DNA of 64,000 nt, taken from NCBI GenBank assembly GCA_963693285.1, contig OY848931.1, positions 1,307,001 through 1,371,000 of the forward strand, written 5' to 3'. The DNA comes from Xestospongia muta. Taxonomy: Eukaryota; Porifera; Demospongiae; Haplosclerida; Petrosiidae. The number at the start of each line of letters is the position of its first letter. Position 1 is the stretch's first letter. The translations under genes and the position numbers were made by a program. Below, in pieces: positions 25,028-36,800 of the stretch. Below the pieces are notes generated by a model. It was not told the DNA's origin. It saw nothing but the letters and a program-made list of their open reading frames with translations, and searched no databases.

Positions 25028-28000
25028 CTAAGAAATGGATCCCATTAAACTTTTGTAATAATTATCTCCTTCAATACATGGCTTATCAAAAGTTCCATCC
25101 CACTGTTTAGTATCTGAAGTATCACCCACAGCTGGATTATATCCAGGTATAGAAATAGGTATATCCTGGTCATTAGCAGGCTTGACGAGTAGCCTAGCAC
25201 ATCTCTGATACTGCTCTGACTGTAAGAACAACATTTGTTGATGCATCCGAGCCTAAAAGGAGGAAATCCTCAAACCAAAACCTCAGACTTACTATGCAAG
25301 ATATACCCCCAATGCTCAAAAATGTAGGGTATTCCCCTTAATTAGTTAAATGAACTGACACTAAATGATGCGTTTTTGAATTATATTTTAAATACTCCTA
25401 ACTTGTTATATTTGTACTAAAAAAGATCACCATTATACCTGAAGTAGTCTCTTCTTTAACTCTTCCACATGTTCTTGTTGAGTTTCTAACATGTACAAGG
25501 AATGTCTATATTGACGTTCTAATTCAGCATAATTCAAAGCGTCCATCAAAGGGGTATTGGCATATGAGTTTGGTAATGGAGTAACTATGAATAAGACAGA
25601 AGTAGCATTAGCATTATACATCACATAATGTATATATTAGTTAAGTGCCAGTATAATACAGTGTTCAACACACCTGGGATCATGATTGGAGAAGGGCCTG
25701 GAGAATGATGTTGCTGTTGAGCCAAGACATGAGAGTTTGGCTCTATAACAACTGGTGTACCTGGGAGTGAGTCCGGTTGCAATTCAGTCTGCTGTAGGAC
25801 AGGTGGAGAGGATTGTTGCCACGTTGTCTCCATTGGAGAAATGGGAGAGCTTTCAGGAGAATTAAATTCACCTTGTAAGATTGATGGAGGCATGACTTTC
25901 ATGGGTGGGCGAGTCAGCTTGTTGGTGGAATCCTGGACTATTTTACGACGCCTTTGCTTTCGTGGAAGATAGTGTGGTGGTTGTGAGGGTTTGGGTGGAG
26001 AGTTTCTTCCTTCCTTTTGTTTTTCCAACATCTCTTTCATTCTTTTCTGCAGAGTTTCCTTCCATTCTGCACTAACTTCCAACAGTTTGCTCCCAGAATC
26101 AATAGGAGGATCATCAGTAATGGCAGTATCATCATGAGTATTTCCAGTGGTAGAGGGTGGAGGGCAGCTTCTAGGGATGATAATGTTACTAGGAGAGATT
26201 GATTTCTGTGATGTTGCTAAAGTACATATAGACACTGATGAGGCAAGAGACTCAGTGGACGACTTGGAAGAATTGGAATTGGAAGAACTGGTCGACGAAG
26301 CAACTTTGGATAAACTTGTTGAACCAGTTGAATGAACACGTTTTCTTTTTGTTTTGGGGCTTGGAGATGTACTAGTGCTCTTGGTTCTCCTTTGAGCATG
26401 TTTTGATGGCCCTTTACTGTGTAGTGAAGGTGCCAATGAGGATGATGCTTGGTCATCTTGACTAATTTGACCTATAGTTGTAACAGTGGGAACATTTGCC
26501 ACAGATACTGGTGAAAGAATTGATGGAGAGATGTAAGGTTGAGTGGCAGTAGCTCCACTTGTAGATGGTATAGATGATGGAGTCACTTCTGTAGTGATGG
26601 TGCTTCTAGTATTAGTATAATATGGGTTAGATCTGTATTGTATTGAGCTTAACTCAGTATCTATGGAAGGAAATGTTACTGGACAAGCAACACTTGTTTT
26701 GGTAGTAACAGAAGCAGTAAGAACTCGATCACTTTCATTAGTGATATTATTTACAGGATCTGACCCAGTGATAAAAGAAGATGCACGTGCACCATTAAAA
26801 TAGGGTGGAGGATTTCCCTGATTTGAAGTAGTGTAATCAGCACTAGAAAGAGGTGGAAACCATGTTTTCTTGACAGTAGTAATAGCAGGGAACTGTGAAG
26901 ATACAGTCAAGTCATTGTGCATAGGTACAGATTGTTGCATTGAGGTAGAGTGTGACAAAGCAGTATCAATTGCAGTACTGGGAAGTAAATGTAACAACAG
27001 TGGATCTGGATAACCTGTGACATGGTCTCTTAATGGGAAATTTGGTTGTGTGGCAGTCATGTGATTAGCGATGGGATCATCATTATTGAACAATGGAATA
27101 GCAGATGATGATTTCTTTAGATAATCCATTTGTGCCTGTGTTGCAATTCCAGAATTACTTGGTATTAATGATGAATTTGTGAGAAGAGAGGGAAAAAGGT
27201 AAGGATTTGCCAAAAGAGCTTTCATTGTAGAAGCCAGTGTTGTATTGTTGTCTAATGTATCGGCAGAGCATCTTACGTCCTGAGGTAGAGACGAAGATAC
27301 AGGAAATCCTGCTCCATTCATGTCTTCATTGTTAGCCTTATTGTAGAATGATTGTGGAGTTATCAATGCAGACATTGGCCTAGGGAACTCTTCTACTGGA
27401 ATGTCAGTGTTGACTTCTATGTTACTACCAATCACTGACAATGCTGAATGTGATGGTAAATTGTCATTGGGATTTGTAGCAAATGGATTGCTCATAACAT
27501 GAATTATATCAGATGACCAATTTGAATTTGAGTGGAGAGTATCTAAACTAGTGACAGGATTGAGAGATGATTTGTTTGGTTTAGCTGGAGCCTACAAAAA
27601 ATAAAATCGTAAATATTAAAAAGAAACATTTGAAGTCTACCTTGTTGGCAGTAGTTGTTTCTGATACAAACTTTGAGGTCTCAGATTCTTTTGCTATGCG
27701 ATTCTTTTTGGCTATTTCCTAAAACAGAAAAAATATTGATAAAGGAAACGCTTTGTCAAAAAAATCTTTAGTTGCTAAGTGAAAATTAAACAAAATATAA
27801 ATCAATTGACACGGATTGTGTAAAAATATCCATTAGCTTTGTTTGTGTTATCATAAAAAGTTGACACAAAAACACGTAAACATGCATTACAATAGACTCT
27901 TAATCAAAGACTCGATGTCTGCCAAAGAATTTGAATGCCCTTTATCTTGTATGCCCACTTTTGTCAATATCACTAGTCAACACTTATATAGTCTAAGTGA

Positions 28001-31000
28001 ATTATCAAAGACAGTGATGTCTATAGCTTACCAAGTAGTGCCTGTGGGTGTTTTTTGATAAACTCTTCCACTTAGACCATATGGTACGTGCTTTTGTTAT
28101 CCAGTCTAAATAATACAAAAATAATTTATATTAGTAAATAGACAAGGAGGGGAGAAAAAGAGACACGTAACCAGAGAGATAGAGACATTCACCTGTCTTT
28201 TTTTCTAGAATAAATTTCATATGATCTAACGCCCACAAAACAGGTGCTACGGTAGAATGAGGCTCAACATCTTTCTCCCACGACTCTAAAATCTTAATGT
28301 TAGGCTCATCTTCATTTTTATTAGTAGATATTACTGCTGATGATAAACTACTGGTATCCTTTTGACTAGGAGGGCTAGCAGTGGGAGGATCTGTCTTTCC
28401 TTCGCAGGTTTGTATGGCTATTTCAGGTGAAAGAATGTCGGAGTACTCCTCATCCATCTTTGTTCCTCTGCATAATAAATATAAGCAAATAAAATAAAAC
28501 AATTAGAATCTTAATAGAATTACCTAAATGAGATCTTTCCTTTAATTAAACGAGAAGGTGAAGACAGGTCACTTGGACTTGAGCTGCTACTTGTGTTTCT
28601 CTTGCGTGACCCTCTTCTCATTTTGGACTTTGAGACTGGTTTGTGTTGAGAAGGAGAACTGTAAGAAAAGTAAAGCAAAACCACCTCTTTTCTTGATAAT
28701 AATTTTTAAATTTATCAGTCAATGAATAACATTACATAAGTGTAAAGTTCGTATATCATTAAGTAATCTGACAAGATCAAACACATACTGTACAATTACA
28801 ATTTTTAAGTCGTTTCAAAGGTAGTCCACCTTCACTACAACAACAAAGAGACTATATATGATAGTAACTTAGCAACCAGTGTTCTGTAGTCCAAAGTCCC
28901 GACACTAATCAATGAACCTGATCAAACCCAACAAATTTATAAACAATCCTATACAACATTAGTGCTAGTCTCAATTTCAATTTACTAGTAGACATGGCAC
29001 TGGTACTGAGTGGGTATGGTTTTTATATATATGTGGTTGATTATTAATGGTTTGCCAATAATTGATTTTTAGCAGAAAATCAAGTCAAAATTATGAAACA
29101 ATAAACAATAGATTATCATCATTATGTGAGTGTATATGTATAGGTTTATTATAACAGTATAAGTACTAAATGTTTATAGACAATATTCAGGACACAACAA
29201 GAGGACATATAGGTGTGGTATTATCTAGCCAAAGTAAATGCATAGAATTGAAAATTAGTGGTCAGTTATGCTGTGAAGTGCAAATTCCAAACTCTATTTT
29301 GACTAATATCAAAGCCACTGGTCTTAATTTTGTTTATGAAAAAGGTTCCAGTGTTGAGTATAAAAAGAGAATGGAGATGGTTCAGGTTTATTACTCAGAA
29401 GAGCTTCAAAGAGAGAAGAGAAGATGAGACATTGTTTAGCAGTTCTTCTGTTGCTTGTGGTAGCCAGCACTGTGGTGGTAAGTCCAGAGAAGCTGAAGTT
29501 ATAAAAGTTGATAGCAGACAATGTACAAAGACTATATTTACTTAAAGTACTTTGTATCTCATGCAGCTTGGCCAGTATGATGACAAGAAGTATGGTGGTT
29601 ATCGTGGTGACCACAAGAAGCACGATGGCTATGGTTATAATAATCCATATGATCATTCACAAATCAAGAAAACTGGTGTCTATCCTGGTAGCTTGCCTGA
29701 AGGATACGGCCATCATAAAAAACCCGGCTATGGAGGCTATGGAGGCCATGGAGGTTATGGAGGTTATGGAGGTCATGGAGGTTATGGAGGTTATGGAGGT
29801 TATGGATACCGTCACTATGAAAAGTGTCATCCAGACTACGACAGTTATGGATCTCATAGGCATAGATTGAGATATTTAGCTAGTAGTAAGAGAGACAATA
29901 TCAGTATACAGCACTTAATATACAACTGTAAACTCCATCAACAGTACAAATGATTAATCTTTTTTTGTCCTTAGCTGATGAAGATGAACTGAACAGGAAT
30001 ATTTCCAACTTTCTTCCACACAAAGACAGCTCTCACACTCCAAGGTGTAAGAACGGTCCCAAGAAGGTTGTCCACAAAGTCTACGGAGAATGGCATTGGC
30101 CACCAGTTGTCAAAGGAGTATGCGACAAACTTCCAGGTTGCAAGGATCCTAAATGTATCTCTGTCAAAACAGTTAAGAAAAGTGTATGTGTAATTGTATT
30201 CCGCCGCTATGGATACAGGTGAGCCAATGTTTAATAATTGTATATGATCTTCTGAGGTTTATTATTAATTATTTAACTGTTCATCACAGGTGGGTAAGAG
30301 TTGGATTCCGTAAGATCACATTCAAAACTGACCTCAAATGCAAATGTCGTGAGTGCAAAGACATCAAGAGTTTCAAAGAATGTGTCCACACATATCCTTG
30401 TCCAAATAAACACAATAGATACAGCTACTGCTTCTGGAGAAAACTTTCCTACGATCACGAAAAACCAAAGTACCCAACAAGATATGATGATAAACCAAAG
30501 TACCGTCCTACTAAGAAACCACCCACACATAGAAACAGAACTAGGTCAGTTATACACGTTCACTAATGCATCAAATATTTCAAAATAGCAAAACATGTTT
30601 CATTGAACAAACTTTTCAAGTATATAACCAAATTATTCTTTCTTCAGATATTCTCGAGACATGGAAGAGGAGTTTTACAACAATCCTGAAGATCTTTTTG
30701 AGATTGATTCTGATACAGAAGAAACCAGTCATGAAGATGTTGCTGCACGCTCTATGCGTTCAATCATGGACTATGACCGATATGACACCTATGACAAAAA
30801 GGATTACAAACAGAAATCCTATGACAAAGATCCCTATGATCCTTACAAGAGGCCTCTACACCCAGTTCCAGCTGGCTATTGTGATTGCTGTGTCCCAATT
30901 ATTTGTAAACCACCAAAACAATTTGACTATGATGACTGCAAGTGTGTGTGCCCCAAGAAAAAATGTCTACCAGGACATTATTTTAACCCCAAAACTTGTG

Positions 31001-33773
31001 AGTGTGAGTGTCCTAAAGGAACTTCTTTGGACAAGAAGACAATGCGCTGTATTGGAATGTAAGTATTAGATATGTGAAGAAGTTCGGACAGAAATTATAG
31101 AAATTGAAATAACTTTTTTGTGTTTTATCTAGCTGTAAAAAGCTTAATCCAAAAGCTTGTGAACATGTTCTCTGTAAGGACAATCCTCATTTCTACTGTA
31201 AACTAGACAAATACTACAAGTGTCGTTGTCCAGACTGTGACGATGTTGACTACTGGCAGAGAGGTAAAATGCTCATCATGCGATCTCCAATTGATCTATT
31301 ACTTTTAATTTATTACATCTTTTATTTTTTTTAGGATTGTGTAAGAAGACAAACTGCATTGACCAACAATACAAACCAAAATGTGTCTTTGACTGGCGCA
31401 ACGGAAAATGTCGGTGTCCAGAATGCGAGGATCAGAAAAATCCAAAAGACTGTGAAAAGACAACTTGTTTAGTGAAGTACAAGAAGAAAGAATGCAAGTC
31501 AGTAAACTGCTACACAATGATTTAAGCAGTATCTATTATTGCACCACTTACCAACACAGTACCTCTTACTACTGGAAAACCATTGATATAACCTTTATTC
31601 TCTTTCTTGTTATAGATGGCTCTGGTATCCTTATCCAACTTGTGCTTGTCCAGATAAATACCGGGATTACGATGATAAAAAAGATGATGATCACAAGAAA
31701 GATCGCTATGACGATGATGATCACAAGAAAGATCGCTATGACGATGATGATCACAAGAAAAAAGATCGCTATGATGATGATGACCATCAGAAAAAAGATC
31801 GCTATGATGATGATGATCATCAGAAAAAAGATCGCTATGAGAAAGGTTACCAAAAGAAAGAGTATGCTCCTTAATTTCTATCAATCGGATCTTTTACAAA
31901 TCCTTGGTATATATTAAAAACTATTAATACGTCTGTGTATCCCCCTCCCCCTAATTATTTTACATCACTTCAGTTTCATTTAAATTATTTATTTATACAA
32001 TTATTGTTATTATTGTTTTTGTTATATTAATAATTATTTGGAGTGTGACCTCTTCCAAATTCAAATTTCAATTCAACTAATAACAAATTAATAGAGAGAT
32101 AAATTATGTTGTTAACTATTATATAACTGTTAACTCTCCATTTCCTGATATCATCTATTATCACTTTAATAATACTTCCACTATAAAACAACTGCACTCT
32201 ATACACTTCAATATTGCACAGAGATTCATGTTAACTCCACATTTGAGCTAGCACCAAAGCCAAAAAGGGACTTTCAAATAAAATCACTATTTTACAGGAG
32301 CAGCTGAAAATTATAAATACTAACACATTATCTACTTATTATATTATACATGTACATGCAGCAAACCTGTACAGCAATCATAGTTATATAATGAGGTGGT
32401 AAAGGACAGACTATTAACACACACATAGTTGCATGCTATATATATATAACTGGTATTCTCATTACTTTAGCATGAGTTCAGATAAGACCAGCAAGCCTTA
32501 GAGCAGAGATGTTGATGTTTTTTGAAGCAGTTTTAATACTCACTCTTTTAACTGAGGTCTGTCAATATCTTACTATAGCTCTATTGGGGACTGAGGCCAT
32601 ATATGAGCTTTTCATTTGAAAAATGCATAACAAATTTTAGTCTTCTTTTCAAATTTATCTATAGATATCTCCAAGTGAAACTGTAGTTATTAGTCAAGAA
32701 GAAACTCTACAGGAGAATGCGACCTTTGCTCAAGGAGTTAAATCAAACTATGATCATAGGAAATGTAAAGCAGTTATAAACCGCTACACTAGTTTACCTG
32801 AATGTCCTTTTAGCTGGAAGTATGCAAAGGAATATGCAGCAATTTATGAAGATAGCATCCTTAAAAATGTTTACATGAATAAGAGTGCTCTACTGCAAGA
32901 GATTGACAAATATCTTTATCAGTACTACAGCTTAAGAAGAGGAAGAGAAGGTAAACAACTACAAATAAAGCCAAGCATTAACTTATACCTATTGTACTAG
33001 TATGACAATAGTTTCTTGACAGAAAACACAAGTTACAAAACTGTCATATTAAGTAGTTAGCAAACTAAACTATGTCTAACAATTAAATTGTCCTTTATAA
33101 TTTCTACCCATCATTTTTCTTTCCTATTTCCTAAAAGGAAGAAAATTGCTAACACTCTTTCATACAATGAAGAATTGGAGTAAAACACTTCCTCGGGAAC
33201 ATGTGCTCAACAGCCAATGTGAACTAGGACCAGATCAGTATAACTATACAGTTTCCGATGCCATCTTTTGGCCGCCCATCAAACAATCCCTTTGCGAAGG
33301 ACAAGGAGGATGCAATGTACCAGGATGTTATCACACAAAGCAAAGAAAAACTGACAAATGTGTACTTGTGTTGGTACAATGTAAAGATCACTTGCACAGT
33401 GTAGGTTACCGAAGAGTCAAATACAAAGAGGATGTTTCCTGTGAATGTAAATCATGCAAACACTTGAAGTCTATTCGTGAATGTTCTAATACTTATCCTG
33501 TTCCAAATCAACCAAATAAATTCTCTTATTGCATATGGAACGACACAAAGGAAGTTGAACGCTGTGAGAATTGTTTCAAGAAAAATTGCACAGGGTTTAA
33601 GACCTTTAATCCTTTGAGTTGCCAGTGTGACTGTCCTATTGAACAGGATGTACATCGCTGTCCTAGCCCTGCTTACTGGAACATCACAGAGTGTAGGTGT
33701 CTCTGTCTTGATGGAAAAATACCTCAATGGAACGAAAAGTAAGATGGACATGGTGATGAAGCAATCATAAAAT

Positions 33774-33815
<42 letters not shown>

Positions 33816-36800
33816 GTGATGATCCTGTATGTCGAGACGTACCTTGTAGTTACTATACTACTAGAAAATCATGCATACAACATCATCAACCTAATGATCC
33901 TTCACGTCCCTGCTTGTGAGTCCTTATAAAAATATGTATATTGTTCTATTATATCTGTATTGCACAGACCAACTGATTCATCATGCAGCTCAAAACCATC
34001 GGATGATGGTATAGCTACCACAATAACTTCAATACTATTATGAACAGCATACCATAAGTCCAATTATATCTACTATCTATTTATTCTCTCAAACTATATA
34101 TGTCCTTACATTCTGTTATACAACTATTCTAAAATAGTGTATTTACTAACAATACCAAACATATAACAGTATTATACTAATAGTTAACACTCCTCTCTTT
34201 ATCTATAGATGGCATCGATTACCCCAATGTGTCCAAGAAGGGATATGTCAATAAATATCATCGTTATAATAAAAAACATAAGGGGTGGAGAAAGAAATGG
34301 AGAGGTGGACGACGTAACTAAACACAAGCTATATAATCCCTTAATAATGCAACTTTTTTCCTGACATCAAATTTGCTTTCCTTATTATTATAACATGTGC
34401 AGACACATCAGCTGTCATTAGTCAGACAATTATATTATATCATTACCATAAATTAAGGTTGTATTTTCACACACTATAATTTCGCATATCACATAAAACT
34501 TTATCCCAGATCAAGTGACATCACGAAAAATGTATGCTTGCAATAAAACATCAGCCAATAACAACACGACAGCTATTGCTGTATATTTATAAACAATACA
34601 CTAACATCAAGTTGACCATTAAAATATCACACTAAATATTAGTAGTTAAGATAGCAGTGTATCACCATTAGATGTATTTAAGAGAAGAGCTACTCACCTG
34701 AGGATTCTAACAGCTGTTGTTTCTTCAGACAAAGAGCATATTCCAACATCGGGCACATTCAACAGAGTCAATCCTAGACCAGACAAACTCTCATCTTTTT
34801 CTTCTTCGGATTTTTTCTTATCTTCTTTGATTTTTGATTTAAGTGATTTTTTAGGACTTTTGTTTTGCTTGCTTCGTCTTGCCTCCTTCATTTCAGCCAT
34901 TAGAGTTGTCCCTAAACAAGAGCAATATGGTCTACCTAATAATATTGACTAGCAAGTACTTGTTAATACTTTGTAGAGTAACCTCTGCATTAATGAGTAC
35001 TGTACGGTCTAGTTGTGTAGGGTAACCTCTGCATTAATGAGTACCGTACAGTCTAGTTGTGTAGGATTAACCTCTGTATTAATGAGTACCGTACGGTCTA
35101 GTTGCGTAGGGTAACCTCTGCATTAATGAGTACTGTACGGTCTAGTTGTGTAGGATTAACCTCTGCATTAATGAGTACCGTACGGTCTAGTTGCGTAGGG
35201 TAACCTCTGCATTAATGAGTACTGTACGGTCTAGTTGTGTAGGATTAACCTCTGCATTAATGAGTACCGTACGGTCTAGTTGCGTAGGGTAACCTCTGCA
35301 TTAATGAGTACTGTACGGTCTAGTTGCTTAGGGTAACCTCTGCATTAATGAGTACCATTCGGTCAAGTTGTGTAGGGTAACCTCTGCATTAATGAGTACT
35401 GTATGGTCTAGTTGTGTAGGATAACCTTCGCATTAATGAGTACTGTACACTCTAGTTGTGTAAAGTAACCTCTGCATTAATGAGTACCATATGGTCTAGT
35501 TGTGTAGGGTAACCTCTGCATTAATGAGTACTGTATGGTCTAGTTGTGTAAAGTAACCTCTGCATTAATGAGTACCCTACGGTCTAGTTGTGTAAGGTAA
35601 CCTCTGCATTAATGAGTACCGTACGGTCTAGTTGCGTGGGTAACCTCTGCATTAATGAGTACTGTACGGTCTAGTTGCTTAGGGTAACCTCTGCATTAAT
35701 GAGTACCATTCGGTCAAGTTGTGTAGGGTAACCTCTGCATTAATGAGTACTGTATGGTCTAGTTGTGTAGGATAACCTCTGCATTAATGAGTACTGTACA
35801 CTCTAGTTGTGTAGGGTAACCTCTGCATTAATGAGTACCGTACGGTCTAGTTGCGTGGGTAACCTCTGCATTAATGAGTACCGTACGGTCTAGTTGCTTA
35901 GGGTAACCTCTGCATTAATGAGTACCATTCGGTCAAGTTGTGTAGGGTAACCTCTGCATTAATGAGTACCATTCGGTCAAGTTGTGTAGGGTAACCTCTG
36001 CATTAATGAGTACTGTACGGTCTAGTTGTGTAAAGTAACCTCTGCATTAATGAGTACCATATGGTCTAGTTGTGTAGGGTAACCTCTGCATTAATGAGTA
36101 CCGTACGGTCTAGTTGTGTAGGGTAACCTCTGCATTAATGAGTACTGTACAGTCTAGTTGTGTAAAGTAACCTCTGCATTAATGAGTACCATATGGTCTA
36201 GTTGTGTAGGGTAACCTCTGCATTAATGAGTACTGTACACTCTTGTTGTGTAGGGTAACCTCTGCATTAGTGAGTACCCTACGGTCTAGTTGTGTAAGGT
36301 AACCTCTGCATTAATGAGTACTGTACGGTCTAGTTGTGTAGGATAACCTCTGCATTAATGAGTACCATATGGTCTAGTTGTGTAAGGTAACCTCTGCATT
36401 AATGAGTACCATATGGTCTAGTTGTGTAAGGTAACCTCTGCATTAATGAGTACCGTACGGTCTAGTTGTGTAAGGTAACCTCTGCATTAATGAGTACCGT
36501 ACGGTCTAGTTGTGTAAAGTAACCTCTGCATTAATGAGTACTGTACGGTCTAGTTGCGTGGGTAACCTCTGCATTAATGAGTACCGTACGGTCTAGTTGC
36601 GTGGGTAACCTCTGCATTAATGAGTACCGTACGGTCTAGTTGTGTAAAGTAACCTCTGCATTAATGAGTACTGTACGGTCTAGTTGCGTGGGTAACCTCT
36701 GCATTAATGAGTACTGTACACTCTTGTTGTGTAGGGTAACCTCTGCATTAATGAGTACTGTACACTCTTGTTGTGTAGGATAACCTCTGCATTAATGAGT

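Noticed and set aside
28032..28080. Alternative short exon reading EEFIKKHPQALL in the minus-strand gene
   Set aside because: It would leave the next exon out of frame with an early stop, whereas the longer version starting at 28105 keeps frame on both sides.
28800..28860. Possible minus-strand exon reading LKRLKNCNC (zinc-binding look)
   Set aside because: Including it breaks the phase between exons 34698-34911 and 28524-28658, which join perfectly without it.
31522..31884. Minus-strand His/Asp-rich and Ile-rich frames
   Set aside because: Shadows of the tandem DDDDHKKDRY coding repeat of cystine-knot protein A.
29149..34321. CTCK/mucin-type cystine knot or a purely structural cuticle protein
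   Set aside because: Closing C-x-C and the spacing of the central cysteines fit PDGF/VEGF better, and the BR3P repeats accompany VEGF-C/D; kept only as an alternative.
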